DNA from: Prevotella sp. UBA2711
Lineage (GTDB): Bacteria > Bacteroidota > Bacteroidia > Bacteroidales > Bacteroidaceae
Direction of reading: 5' to 3'
NCBI GenBank assembly: GCA_002354095.1
Contig: DEKX01000037.1
Span: 66,193-130,192, forward strand
DNA: 64,000 nt
In this document: one piece after another, positions 1 to 9,222 of the stretch
Layout of the letters: every line of letters begins with the position of its first letter
Position numbering within the stretch: position 1 is the stretch's first letter
Program-made: the position numbers and the translations under genes
The notes under the pieces: model-generated
What the model was told of the DNA's origin: nothing
Seen by the model: only the letters and a program-made list of their open reading frames with translations
Database searches by the model: none

Positions 1-4
1 TTTT

Positions 5-30
5 ATGTAGGCATGTAGGCTATGTAGGCT
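5..30. repeat. short tandem repeat, unit ATGTAGGCT
   Basis: About three head-to-tail copies of a 9-bp unit (ATGTAGGC, then ATGTAGGCT twice) followed by a T-run. Nothing else recognisable is seen in the first 169 bases, which carry no supportable gene. The downstream T-run does not follow a hairpin, so this is not called a terminator. Confidence 0.5.
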
Positions 31-169
31 TTTTTATAAAAAAGTTACTATTCCCCATATTCAAGATTTCTACCTGAGAGTAATTCACCCATTGTTTAAG
101 TACATATTTATCTGTATATTCGTAGATGTAAACATCAGGCTCGAGTATCATAATAGGTCACCTGTGCGC

Positions 170-1381
170 TTATAGTTTTACAATTCTACCGACGGTATTG
201 GTGTAGCCAACTACGCCATTAGGGTTATAAATATAAATAGAAGAACCAGAATGAGATACCAAATTGCCATCTGCATCCATAAAGTTGGTGTTAAGATTCT
301 CCCAAATACGAGTATAGCCCCATTCTGTAAAACCTGTTTCAATGTCTCTTCCGATAGGCTGAGGCGAATCAAATGAACCAACTTTCCAGTATAATGTATT
401 GTTATTCTCGTGTGAATCGCCTCGTGTCAAAAGATTACCTTGCGCATCTGCGCAAAACCAATCGAAAGTATTGTTAATATTAGCTGGCATCTTGGCATAT
501 TCTTCCCATTTTCCTGGAGAAAGCATATTCATGCGATATATGCGACGTTTACACGATGCATACAGATAATCTCCTGCTTGCTGAATTTTATCGATACGCA
601 AATATGTGCCTCTTTGTGCTTCCTGAACGACATAAGTTTCCTTGTTTATATTATAATAAGAAACTTTTCCTGTAACAGGACAACGCTTCGCTCCTTCTGA
701 GGAACTGCTCCAAATGGTTCCATCCGAAATCATAAAGCCTTGATTTTGTTTATCTGGTATTGTACCATCGAGATCATAACTGTAGTTGTACCTTCTTGCT
801 TGTTTTACTACTTTTAATCTTTTAACATCCCAAATTGTCATATTTTCAGTATCACAGTCATAAGCCAATAAGTAATTATCACTGCCAACATACATTTGGC
901 CTCTTTTTGAGGGGAAAAGACTTGCGGAAGTTTCTACAGACTTACCATCATATAGATAAACACCACCGCAATCCCAACTTATACCCGAAGCTACCAACTG
1001 AAAGAATAATCTTTCCCCACAAACCTTAATACTATAAATTCTTGGGCGTGCACCTTCATAAATGCCGGCAATACCTGGTATGATGGTTTTTAAGTCACCC
1101 GTTTTCCTGTCAATAGCCATAACCGCATTATTTTCGTTACCTTCAACATAATAGATGTAGTCTTTTGTGACTTGAACACTTCTTACGTCTTTTTCCCAAC
1201 TATAAATGGCACAATTCTTATTGACCCTAACAACAGGTTTTGCCACTGTAGTCTTAACTGGTTTTCTGGTTACCTTCTTTTTGCGATTTTGCGCATTAAC
1301 ATTAAGGCAGAAGACTAATACCAGTAAAAGAATACTCCAAATTCGAAGCGAAAAATGAATTGAACAATTTATTTTCTTCAT
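170..1381 (-). CDS. exported protein of unknown function, possible beta-propeller
   Basis: 403 residues. It opens with a long signal peptide (basic start, hydrophobic LLLVLVFCLN core, cleavage near NAQ at about residue 31), followed by a Lys/Arg/Val-rich linker. The rest has repeated short strands of the form YIYYVEG, LFFQLVA, YLLAYD and YLYASCK interspersed with DxxTGxL-like turns, which suggests a WD/YVTN-type propeller of the kind that reads settings or sugars in the periplasm. That fold is an inference. It is the last gene of a minus-strand series of three exported or membrane proteins, 56 bp after the next gene upstream. I recognise no catalytic motif. Confidence 0.8.
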   Translation of the reverse strand: MKKINCSIHFSLRIWSILLLVLVFCLNVNAQNRKKKVTRKPVKTTVAKPVVRVNKNCAIYSWEKDVRSVQVTKDYIYYVEGNENNAVMAIDRKTGDLKTIIPGIAGIYEGARPRIYSIKVCGERLFFQLVASGISWDCGGVYLYDGKSVETSASLFPSKRGQMYVGSDNYLLAYDCDTENMTIWDVKRLKVVKQARRYNYSYDLDGTIPDKQNQGFMISDGTIWSSSSEGAKRCPVTGKVSYYNINKETYVVQEAQRGTYLRIDKIQQAGDYLYASCKRRIYRMNMLSPGKWEEYAKMPANINNTFDWFCADAQGNLLTRGDSHENNNTLYWKVGSFDSPQPIGRDIETGFTEWGYTRIWENLNTNFMDADGNLVSHSGSSIYIYNPNGVVGYTNTVGRIVKL

Positions 1382-1437
1382 AGCTGATGAGTTTTGAATT
1401 AATTTTTATAAGAATCTCACATACTGACTCATTACAA

Positions 1438-2016
1438 TTAATAATAGGTAATAGTTCTTGTCTCAACATTGCCTTTCTGGGTCTTACGCTTTGTCCAGTT
1501 GCCTTGGCTGTCGCGCGAGAGGATGGTGAAAATGGCTACATTCTTGCCAGAACCACCCATGTCGCCATAGCTGAACGACTCCTTGGTGCATTCACCTTCA
1601 CTATTATATGAATAGGTGGCAACATCGCGACCGTCCATATACACAGTAACTAGCTTGGTCAGAAGACCATTATTGTTATAGGTAAACAGTTGACCTGTTT
1701 CTTCACCATCGCCCATCTGGATGATGCGACCTTTGTTGTCACGTTTTACAGAACCGTAGTTAAACCAAGGCTTGTTCCCGTTCTCTGAAGTCCACATTCC
1801 ATTACGGTCGAAACCCAACTTGCGAGTCTGGTCTTTGGTAGTCCACACGCATTCCTTTACAGGACCCCGCAAGGCAAAAATACCCAATTCACCTTGAGCA
1901 TTGAAATTAATAACGATGTTTTTGCTGACAGTTTTTCTGGCTGTTCCCTTTTTCTTTTGTGCCATTCCTGACAGGCAGAGGATGGCCATCAGGGCAATAA
2001 GTGTTACTTTCTTCAT
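1438..2016 (-). CDS. exported protein with RHS/YD-like repeats
   Basis: 192 residues with a clear signal peptide (MKKVTLIALMAILCLSG, cleavage after AQ) and then a basic linker, KKKGTARKTVSK, similar in composition to that of the next gene downstream. The mature part contains YD-repeat-like strands (LFTYNNNGLLTKL, ATYSYNSEGECTKE) typical of short Bacteroidetes secreted proteins with toxin-like RHS beta-strand repeats but no toxin domain. It lies 26 bp after the membrane protein gene upstream and is probably co-transcribed. Function unknown. Confidence 0.82.
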   Translation of the reverse strand: MKKVTLIALMAILCLSGMAQKKKGTARKTVSKNIVINFNAQGELGIFALRGPVKECVWTTKDQTRKLGFDRNGMWTSENGNKPWFNYGSVKRDNKGRIIQMGDGEETGQLFTYNNNGLLTKLVTVYMDGRDVATYSYNSEGECTKESFSYGDMGGSGKNVAIFTILSRDSQGNWTKRKTQKGNVETRTITYY

Positions 2017-2042
2017 AGTTGTATTGTTTAAAAGATTAGAAA

Positions 2043-4082
2043 TTATTTCTTATATAGTACTACCTGAAGGTTCTTACCGTCGCCCTCAGCATAGCCGGAA
2101 ACGAGACTTTCGTTGCCACCAAGGTGGAAGCGCCATTGATTGCCTTGAGCGTCGTTGCCCCAAAAGGTTGTGTTGCCCTCATTGTCATCCTGTGCGTCGC
2201 TTTCAAGTTTGATGGTAGCACTAAACTTGACGTTTCTATAGACGGCACTGAGGCTATTGCCCGTTTTGGTAATAGAGAACTCAATAGGGAAACCTGCCAT
2301 TTCTCCTTTGTATTCTGAGGTTCCTTCAGGAAGAATTGCCAACAAACCTGACTTTTCTGAATGGTTGTTTCCTTCCGAAGAGGTTTCTTGCTCTGGTTGT
2401 TCCCCTTCTGTTTCCTCAATAGTTTCCTTTATAGCAACAGAGAGGGCTTTTGCCGTATAGATTTCCTTACCTACATCTGTAAAATGTGACTCCAATTCAG
2501 AGATGGGAATCATCACATCGCCATATCCGTGATTAACTGACCAGGCGACTCGGCAACTGTCGTTAACAGCAGGCAGTACGAAGTAACCATCTCCCAAGAA
2601 AACAGGCAAATTTCCATGATAGTATTTCTTGACGATGGGCTCTAAGGTTTCTGGGGTAATAGATATCATTTCGTCCGTCTGCATGATGTGACCATCAGAG
2701 AAACGGATGACGCGGAAATAGGTTTCGGGCGCGCCATTGAAATAGACACCGTCATCTACTTGGAATACTACACAAGCCTCGTTCTGATAGACACTTTCAA
2801 TGTAGAGTTGGCAGACAGGAGGTTCTGGAGCTTCCGACTCTTTCATAAAGTAATCAGCAAATTTCTGATAGCGTTGGTTGCAGTCATCTATAATCTCATG
2901 CAAACTACCTTCTTTGGGCGTGCCGACCACTTCTTCTTTGCACAGCTCAGAGTTGGCAATGATCTCGCGTAATCCTTTCGTAATGTTTTGCTCTCTGTCA
3001 CTATCGCCTTTGGGAATATCAATCGTTACTTGATAGTAACCCTCCATCACCTCATAGGTCTCAAATTCAATGCCCTTATTACCGCCTAACAGCGAAATGA
3101 GCCATAAAATGAAAGCAATAACAGCCACACAGCCTGCTCCGATACCCACTTTTCGTTTGTTTGCAACAGTCCACTCTTTCGCTTTCTCCAGTTTTGGGGT
3201 TAACGACTCTTTGAACGAGGCGAAAGCTTTTTCACCTTGCGCTTTGAGTGCCTGTACACGTTCGTCGGTAGTAGGTATATCTGCCATACGCTGTTCTATC
3301 TCGCTGGTATCTGTCAGCGAATCATCTCCAGGACCGCCATTCATAATCTTGTACCAGCCAATGAAGGGATAGACAAGAGCAAAAAACATAAATACCAATG
3401 CACAGATGATGGCTGCAAAGCCTATAAAACCTCCAATATACAGAAGCCACGTTGGGTTAGACCCTCCCCTCATCGAACCTACAATCAGCAGAGCAAGCAA
3501 CCCGAAAATCAGGAAAATGGCAATAGGCATCAGCATCAACCGGATATTGCATACAGCAGCATAATGCAGTTTCTTGGCACCAACTTGCGACATAGCGCTA
3601 AATGCTGGACTCGTCATCAATCCACTAAAGGCATTTTTCATTTTGAAATAAGCAACCAGCGTAGCAATCCACACTGCCAGGCTAATCAGCGTGCCCAAGA
3701 AGGGAATGCTGAACAGGATTCCGAAAATGGCACCTGCTACAAAACAGCAAATCAGAATAATGACTGCTGTACGAACTTTCTGAATATTCTGGGCGGCAAG
3801 TGCATTGGTTTGCATAGCAGCAAAACGTGTCAGGCCTAACAAGTAGAGTACATAACCCACTACAACGGCTACTTTAGCTAAAAAACCCAGTGTATGAATA
3901 CTAGTGAAAAAAGCCCCCAGTCCATTGTTGCCACTAGGCAGAAATTTAGTCACGAACTCAAAGATATAAACAACGTAAGACACATAATCATACAGCACAT
4001 TGAAGATGCCTGCAACGGCAATTACAATGACTCCCCAGAAAATCTTTTGGGTGTTTTCTTTCCACGCCACACTTGTTTCCAT
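2043..4082 (-). CDS. polytopic membrane protein with large C-terminal extracytoplasmic region
   Basis: 679 residues. The N-terminal 260 residues hold about five or six hydrophobic helices (for example IFWGVIVIAVAGIF, LAKVAVVVGYVLYLL, AVIILICCFVAGAIF). A charged stretch and one more helix near residues 310-330 (GCVAVIAFILWLISLL) follow. The C-terminal 340 residues are soluble and end in a beta-rich domain with a Glu-rich linker before it. I recognise no family. A TAnnTTTG promoter box 31-38 bp upstream of the start makes it the first gene of the three-gene series; the two genes after it encode exported proteins, so the cluster probably acts at the cell envelope. Confidence 0.85.
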   Translation of the reverse strand: METSVAWKENTQKIFWGVIVIAVAGIFNVLYDYVSYVVYIFEFVTKFLPSGNNGLGAFFTSIHTLGFLAKVAVVVGYVLYLLGLTRFAAMQTNALAAQNIQKVRTAVIILICCFVAGAIFGILFSIPFLGTLISLAVWIATLVAYFKMKNAFSGLMTSPAFSAMSQVGAKKLHYAAVCNIRLMLMPIAIFLIFGLLALLIVGSMRGGSNPTWLLYIGGFIGFAAIICALVFMFFALVYPFIGWYKIMNGGPGDDSLTDTSEIEQRMADIPTTDERVQALKAQGEKAFASFKESLTPKLEKAKEWTVANKRKVGIGAGCVAVIAFILWLISLLGGNKGIEFETYEVMEGYYQVTIDIPKGDSDREQNITKGLREIIANSELCKEEVVGTPKEGSLHEIIDDCNQRYQKFADYFMKESEAPEPPVCQLYIESVYQNEACVVFQVDDGVYFNGAPETYFRVIRFSDGHIMQTDEMISITPETLEPIVKKYYHGNLPVFLGDGYFVLPAVNDSCRVAWSVNHGYGDVMIPISELESHFTDVGKEIYTAKALSVAIKETIEETEGEQPEQETSSEGNNHSEKSGLLAILPEGTSEYKGEMAGFPIEFSITKTGNSLSAVYRNVKFSATIKLESDAQDDNEGNTTFWGNDAQGNQWRFHLGGNESLVSGYAEGDGKNLQVVLYKK

Positions 4083-4112
4083 AGTTTTGTTTTTTAATTA
4101 TTAGTTATACTG

Positions 4113-4120
4113 CAAAGATA
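4113..4120 (-). promoter_or_regulatory. -7 promoter box
   Basis: Reads TATCTTTG on the minus strand, an exact match to the Bacteroidetes TAnnTTTG box, 31 bp upstream of the membrane protein start at 4082. Confidence 0.7.
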
Positions 4121-4155
4121 TAAAAAGAAGGCGATACAGAGAACATTTTTAACAA

Positions 4156-4179
4156 AAAATAGTGGTTTTCCACTATTTT
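4156..4179. repeat. perfect inverted repeat, 10-bp arms
   Basis: AAAATAGTGG, a TTTT loop, then CCACTATTTT. It lies in a 277-bp gene-free stretch between two minus-strand transcription units, 36 bp upstream of the -7 box of the membrane protein gene. It could be an operator or the terminator of the HD-domain gene on the minus strand. Confidence 0.6.
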
Positions 4180-4359
4180 CTCTTAAATGATTTGGGCTTT
4201 TTCGGCAAAAACTATACTTTTGTATGCTGATGAAAGAACAAATATTGAGACATATTCTGACATCCATGCTACTCTTCCTGACGTTGCAAACTGTGGGGAA
4301 GAGAATTAGAGCCGGATACATCCATCCTGCTGGACAGTAATTAGTATCACAAAAGATAA

Positions 4360-4854
4360 CTATTCAAACCTTTCTGCCCATGAAAGGAACTTCTTGACGC
4401 CTTCTGAACCGAACTTCTCAAGACTTTTTGCTGTTTCCGAAACGGTAAGCACCCGGTCAGGATGTGACTTAGAGTAGAACTTATCGGCATAGCAGATAAT
4501 CTGCTCCTCCAGTGTTTCAGGTTCATAACCAGGGAGCCCCGTTCCTGTATGGCGCTCAGCTACACGGGCATGGCGGGGAAAGCCTCCCTGACGGAGAATC
4601 TCACCTCCGATTGGACCATGTTTCAAATAGGGCTCGGTGCCATAGCAATAGATACTTGGTGCATCACATCGGAAGATACCAATATCATGTAGCATGGCAG
4701 CCTCCTCTACAAAAGAACGGTCCACAGCCAGTTCTTTGTGTTTGTCACAAATAAGCAAAGCACGGTCGGCCACTTGCCGACTGTGCTTGATGAGGAGACG
4801 ACGAAGAATGTCGTCTTGAGGATAATATTTATCGATAATTGCTTGATAATCCAT
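4360..4854 (-). CDS. HD-domain phosphohydrolase
   Basis: 164 residues. The HD signature is intact: His in KHSRQVADRAL (near residue 24), the metal-binding HD pair in AAMLHDIG (near 56), a His in LKHGPIGGE and a distal Asp in YADKFYSK. The family consists of metal-dependent phosphohydrolases, often acting on nucleotides; the substrate here cannot be read from sequence. It overlaps the preceding carboxyltransferase gene by one base (TAATG junction), so the two are translationally linked. It is much shorter than HDc signalling proteins and has no partner domain. Confidence 0.85.
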   Translation of the reverse strand: MDYQAIIDKYYPQDDILRRLLIKHSRQVADRALLICDKHKELAVDRSFVEEAAMLHDIGIFRCDAPSIYCYGTEPYLKHGPIGGEILRQGGFPRHARVAERHTGTGLPGYEPETLEEQIICYADKFYSKSHPDRVLTVSETAKSLEKFGSEGVKKFLSWAERFE

Positions 4855-6626
4855 TACTCTGCGCGTTCAATCCATGCCAGATTATCACCACGGCGCACTT
4901 TGCTTCCAGGCTTGGCAGCGACCTCAACGAGTTTACCGCCCAAAGCTGCTGGTATAGGAACGATTTCGCCCCATGGAGCCTGAATATAGCAGAAGGTGTC
5001 ACCTTCTTTATACTGCTGTCCGATAAATGGTTCGAGACAGGGTTCGCAAGCCCCCTCGCCAGAGAACTGATAGTAAACCTGACCGGCAATAGGAGCTGTC
5101 AGGGCATCGGCTTTGGCATGCTTGAAGGCTGCCAACTCTTCTGCCGACATCTTACCACCCAGCTTCTCGTCCTTCGCCTTCTGCAGGTCTGCCAGGAAAT
5201 TCTTCTTAGCCTGTCCGCTCTTATAGTTACGATACTGCTCCGGATGCATGGCGAGTTCGAAGAGTTCTTCGTTGTCCTGTCCATACTCCCAACCGTTTTC
5301 GTCCATCTCCTTACGGAAATCATCGAGCGCATTAGGCAACAACGTATGAGGGTCAACATCTGTAAATTCGCGTCCCTGCTTTTTAGCCAAATCAATAAGT
5401 TCCTGATCAATTGTTCCAGGAATCTTACCACTCTTACCAAGAATCATGCCCCACATAGAGTCGTCCATCATCACGAAACGACCCTTGCCCTGTTCGATGG
5501 TAAGCAAGTTCATCAGTGCAATGTTCTTAACATATTGTGAGAATGGAGTCACCAATGGGGGATAACCTACGCGAGGCCATACATATTCTACCTCTTGGAA
5601 CAGTTTAACGAGCATATCGTCAGTAGAGAGCTCAGGCTCGCCCTTTTTGGCACGGCTCTTGTTGATGACACTATGAATACCGCCCAAGTCTGCCATCATA
5701 GAACCCATCATTCCGCCAGGAAGTCCACAACCCAAAAGCAGTGACGACATGTGTTTGTTGGCAGGATTGATAAAATAGCCAAGCCAATCATCAATGAATT
5801 CCTGTGTCAGCGTACGGGCCTGCATATAGGCATTCATATTGATGTCTTCCACTTCGAAACCTTCGTTCTTCAGCATCGACTGAACAGAAATGATATCGGG
5901 ATGCACCTTACCCCAGCTCAGTGGTTCAATGGCTGTATCAATGATATCAGCGCCATTATTGCAGACTTCGAGGATAGAAGCCATTGAGAGTCCGGGACCA
6001 GAATGTCCGTGATACTGGATGATGATGTCGGGGTGCTTTTCCTTGATACTCTTGGTGAGTGCGCCCAACAGGGCTGGCTGACCAATACCCGCCATGTCTT
6101 TCAGACAGATTTCCTCGGCTCCGGCAGCAATCACTTCATCGGCAATCTTCGAATAATACTCCACCGTATGCACGGGGGAAGTCGTGATACACAGGGTTGC
6201 CTGTGGAATCATGCCAGCCTCTTTGGCCCATTTGATACTTGGAATAATATTGCGCGTATCATTCAAGCCACAGAAGATACGGGGAATATCCACGCCCTGG
6301 GCTTTTTTTACCTTATACATTAATTGGCGTACATCGTCGGGAACAGGATACATACGCAAGGCATTCAAGCCACGATCCAACATGTGGGTCTGGATACCCA
6401 CCTCATTGAAAGGTTTGCAGAAAGCACGAACCGCCGCATTAGGGTTTTCACCTGCCAACAGATTCACTTGCTCGAAAGCACCGCCATTGGTTTCAACTCG
6501 GGCAAAACATCCCATATCAATAATGACGGGAGCTATACGCTCCAACTGATCCTTTCGGGGTTGGAATTTTCCACTTGACTGCCACATGTCTCTGTAAACG
6601 AGACTGAACTTAATTTTCTTTTTCAT
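4854..6626 (-). CDS. oxaloacetate decarboxylase alpha / pyruvate carboxylase B-like subunit
   Basis: 590 residues from the ATG at 6626; a longer reading frame exists, but the -7 box at 6661-6668 places the start here. Residues 1-300 form the HMGL-like TIM barrel carboxyltransferase (FSLVYRDMWQSS near the start; the metal-binding DMAGIG and YHGHSGPG motifs). A conserved PYC/OADA middle domain follows. The last 75 residues resemble a biotinyl/lipoyl domain (LTAPIAGQVYY at its start), but the usual AMKM biotinylation motif is absent: the equivalent turn reads QAPWGE. The family transfers CO2 between biotin and pyruvate or oxaloacetate. Whether this one uses a separate carrier is unknown. Confidence 0.88.
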   Translation of the reverse strand: MKKKIKFSLVYRDMWQSSGKFQPRKDQLERIAPVIIDMGCFARVETNGGAFEQVNLLAGENPNAAVRAFCKPFNEVGIQTHMLDRGLNALRMYPVPDDVRQLMYKVKKAQGVDIPRIFCGLNDTRNIIPSIKWAKEAGMIPQATLCITTSPVHTVEYYSKIADEVIAAGAEEICLKDMAGIGQPALLGALTKSIKEKHPDIIIQYHGHSGPGLSMASILEVCNNGADIIDTAIEPLSWGKVHPDIISVQSMLKNEGFEVEDINMNAYMQARTLTQEFIDDWLGYFINPANKHMSSLLLGCGLPGGMMGSMMADLGGIHSVINKSRAKKGEPELSTDDMLVKLFQEVEYVWPRVGYPPLVTPFSQYVKNIALMNLLTIEQGKGRFVMMDDSMWGMILGKSGKIPGTIDQELIDLAKKQGREFTDVDPHTLLPNALDDFRKEMDENGWEYGQDNEELFELAMHPEQYRNYKSGQAKKNFLADLQKAKDEKLGGKMSAEELAAFKHAKADALTAPIAGQVYYQFSGEGACEPCLEPFIGQQYKEGDTFCYIQAPWGEIVPIPAALGGKLVEVAAKPGSKVRRGDNLAWIERAE

Positions 6627-6660
6627 TACGAATAGAATCAATATGTTGTTAAATTTTCTG

Positions 6661-6668
6661 CAAAGGTA
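6661..6668 (-). promoter_or_regulatory. -7 promoter box
   Basis: TACCTTTG on the minus strand, 35 bp upstream of the carboxyltransferase start. The 152-bp gap to the lipoprotein gene holds divergent promoters. Confidence 0.7.
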
Positions 6669-6743
6669 TGAAATATTTCTCAATTCTCAGTTGTCTAACC
6701 GATAAAAAATCGCTTTGCTTGCTAAGAATTCTCAATTATTTCG

Positions 6744-6751
6744 TATCTTTG
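6744..6751 (+). promoter_or_regulatory. -7 promoter box
   Basis: TATCTTTG, 27 bp upstream of the lipoprotein ATG at 6779; a TTG about 22 bp upstream could serve as the -33 element. Confidence 0.72.
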
Positions 6752-6778
6752 CCGAAAATTTTACGTTTCGTTAGAAAG

Positions 6779-7525
6779 ATGAAGAAAATATTATTTGCCT
6801 TTTGGGCCTTGATAAGCGTGATGGCTTGCGGAGATAAGAGTAAAGCACCTTATAACAAGGAGCAGCCTGTGCAACAGAACGAACCAGGCGACTCGACGCG
6901 CTACGGACTGGCCTGCGACGGATGTACCGATTCCATACTTCTGCTTTTGCCTTTCGATGGTGGCGATCCTGACACCTTCGACATCATCAGCGCATACCAA
7001 AACCGCAAAATATACGGCAGACCGCGCATCGGCGACGAACTGGCAGTTATTCTGAATCCTGAAGACAAGGAGGAGGCACTGATGATTATCAATATCGAAC
7101 GGCTGAAGGGACAATGGTGCTATCAGGTAATGCCTACGTTCCGAAACATAGAGAAGATGCCCCAGAAGATGCAACGCCGTATGATGGCACAGATTCCTGA
7201 CTCTGTGAAACAGCGTCTGCTGGTGCCTTGTGAATATGGTATTCAACTGAAGCGCGGTCATTTGGCTCAGACGATAGGAAGCTACCGCAACCGTCATTCC
7301 GACAGCATGAGTCCTGTGGAATATCCCAAAGTACGACGCTATGCCGGATGGAAACTCTTCAACGGGCGATTGGTGTTGGAAACTGATACGGCACGGCTGA
7401 TTCAAACCGATCAAGCACATAAGCCGGAGTATGACACAGCTGATATTGTATCGCTGCGCCGCGACACATTAGTACTCCGTTTCAAGGATCACGAACAGAC
7501 ATACTACCGTAAAAAGGATTCTTAA
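6779..7525 (+). CDS. lipoprotein of unknown function
   Basis: 248 residues from the ATG just after the promoter; the in-frame upstream ATG would precede the promoter and is rejected. The lipobox is VMAC with Cys18, followed by Gly-Asp. The mature protein has a CDGC pair early on and alternating strands, but I recognise no family. It is 12 bp upstream of a GH43 glycosidase on the same strand, so the two probably form an operon and may both face the periplasm or cell surface. Confidence 0.8.
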   Translation: MKKILFAFWALISVMACGDKSKAPYNKEQPVQQNEPGDSTRYGLACDGCTDSILLLLPFDGGDPDTFDIISAYQNRKIYGRPRIGDELAVILNPEDKEEALMIINIERLKGQWCYQVMPTFRNIEKMPQKMQRRMMAQIPDSVKQRLLVPCEYGIQLKRGHLAQTIGSYRNRHSDSMSPVEYPKVRRYAGWKLFNGRLVLETDTARLIQTDQAHKPEYDTADIVSLRRDTLVLRFKDHEQTYYRKKDS

Positions 7526-7537
7526 ATATTATACGCT

Positions 7538-9208
7538 ATGAAATTAGAAACTATTCATCATCGCATTTCTTGGCTGACACTCTCACTCATGGGAGGATGT
7601 ATGCTGCTGGCCTCATGCAACAGCAATCAAAAAGCCACTGCCGAACAGGTGGAGACAGGTATGAAAACTGTAGGTAATCCGTATCTCCCTCTTTGGGAAC
7701 ATATTCCCGATGGCGAGCCTTATGTCTTTGAGGACCCTGACCAGCCTGGCAAATATCGTGTGTATATTTATGGTTCACACGACTCTCGCATCACCGACTA
7801 TTGCGGACGCGAACAGGTGGTGTGGTCGGCCTCGGTCGACAGTCTGAACAACTGGCGCTATGATGGCGAAATACTGGCTGTCAGCAAGAATGCTAAAGGA
7901 GAATTTATTAATAAGGACAGTCTGGCTGACGTGCTCTTTGCGCCAGACGTAACACTGGTAACGGACAAAGATGGCAAGAAGACTTACTACCTCTTCCCCA
8001 ACGACCAGCATGGCGGACGCAACGGACTGGTGGCCAAGAGCAATCGCCCTGACGGACCTTTCGAGGTGTGCAACTGGAGCCAAACGGATCCCAATGCCAC
8101 GGACGGCGTTTTGAAGTTCGATCCCGCGGTGTTTGTTGACGATGACGGCAAGGTGTATGGCTATTGGGGCTTTGAGCGCTCATACGCAGGTGAATTGGAT
8201 CCTGCAACCATGGCTACCCTGAAGCCGGGCACCAAGGCTATAGAAGACATGATACCAGGCCGTAACCAACCAGGCGATTTCCGTTTCTTCGAGGCTTCCT
8301 CTATCCGTAAGATTAAGGATAAATATGTGTTTATCTATAGCCGCTGGACCAAGGATGGCGAATTCGGACTTCCCGAGACCAACTATACCCTCGCCTATGC
8401 CTATAGCGACAAACCTCTGGGGCCCTGGACCTATGGCGGCACCATTATAGACGGACGTGCCCGTGAGAAAGACGAACAGGGAAATGTGATAGCCTCTGGC
8501 AATGTATCAGGAAATACCCATGGAAGCATTTGCGAGATTAACGGACAGTGGTATGTATTCTATCACCGCCAGTCGGGTCTCAACGAATTTGCCCGTCAGG
8601 CAATGGTGGCTCCCATTGAAGTGAAAGTGCAGGAAGGTGCTGGCGGCAAGGTTGAAATCTCTGAAGGCGAATACACTTCTGAAGGTTTTGCCCTCAACGG
8701 CCTTGACCCCTTCGAGCGTCACTCTGCCGGTATCTGCTGTTGGTACACCGGTCCGAAGGTGGCTGAACACAAGTGGCCAAACAACATCTTTTACGGCTCC
8801 TATGTAGAAACCAGCTATGGCACTGACAATAAGTTTGCCGAGCCTTATTCTCTGAAAAACAACACCAACCTTGTAGTCAATAATACGGCTGGCTCCATTG
8901 TGGGCTACAAATACTTCAATTTCGATGCGCTTAAAGGTCGCAAGGATGTAAAGTTGCTGTTGAAACTGATTCCAGAGGGAGTTGACGGTAAGATAACCAT
9001 CATGATTGACCGCCCTTGGACATCACAGGGCGGCAAGGAGATAGGCACCATCGAGCTGAAAGCCGACATGAAACAGGAGCCTACAGAGACGACAACTTCC
9101 CTGCCTGCTCTGAGCGAACTGACAGGGAAGCATGCGCTGTTCTTCGTCTTCTCGTCTGACACGAAAGAGAAGTCGCTCTGCAAACTCTGTGACTTCGCCT
9201 TCGAGTAG
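7538..9208 (+). CDS. glycoside hydrolase family 43 lipoprotein (xylosidase/arabinofuranosidase)
   Basis: 556 residues. The lipobox LLASC puts the acylated Cys at residue 27. Residues 45-360 form a five-bladed GH43 propeller: an early acidic blade (YVFEDPD), the pKa-modulating Asp blade (LFAPDVTLV) and the proton-donor Glu in RFFEASSIRK. The C-terminal 200 residues look like a CBM6-type beta-sandwich (YVETSYGTDN, FNFDALKGRK). It probably releases arabinose or xylose from plant hemicellulose at the cell surface. It is paired with the upstream lipoprotein, and a UDP-xylose synthase lies elsewhere in the window. Exact substrate not determinable. Confidence 0.9.
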   Translation: MKLETIHHRISWLTLSLMGGCMLLASCNSNQKATAEQVETGMKTVGNPYLPLWEHIPDGEPYVFEDPDQPGKYRVYIYGSHDSRITDYCGREQVVWSASVDSLNNWRYDGEILAVSKNAKGEFINKDSLADVLFAPDVTLVTDKDGKKTYYLFPNDQHGGRNGLVAKSNRPDGPFEVCNWSQTDPNATDGVLKFDPAVFVDDDGKVYGYWGFERSYAGELDPATMATLKPGTKAIEDMIPGRNQPGDFRFFEASSIRKIKDKYVFIYSRWTKDGEFGLPETNYTLAYAYSDKPLGPWTYGGTIIDGRAREKDEQGNVIASGNVSGNTHGSICEINGQWYVFYHRQSGLNEFARQAMVAPIEVKVQEGAGGKVEISEGEYTSEGFALNGLDPFERHSAGICCWYTGPKVAEHKWPNNIFYGSYVETSYGTDNKFAEPYSLKNNTNLVVNNTAGSIVGYKYFNFDALKGRKDVKLLLKLIPEGVDGKITIMIDRPWTSQGGKEIGTIELKADMKQEPTETTTSLPALSELTGKHALFFVFSSDTKEKSLCKLCDFAFE

Positions 9209-9222
9209 AAAACTACAGAATG

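Noticed and set aside
3237..3839. 200-residue plus-strand frame
   Set aside because: Antisense to the membrane helices of the 679-residue protein; His/Gln/Asn-rich composition typical of the reverse of hydrophobic codons.
4094..4321. 75-residue minus-strand reading frame in the gap after the HD gene
   Set aside because: It contains the strong inverted repeat and the promoter of the downstream gene, has no plausible start context and no recognisable composition.
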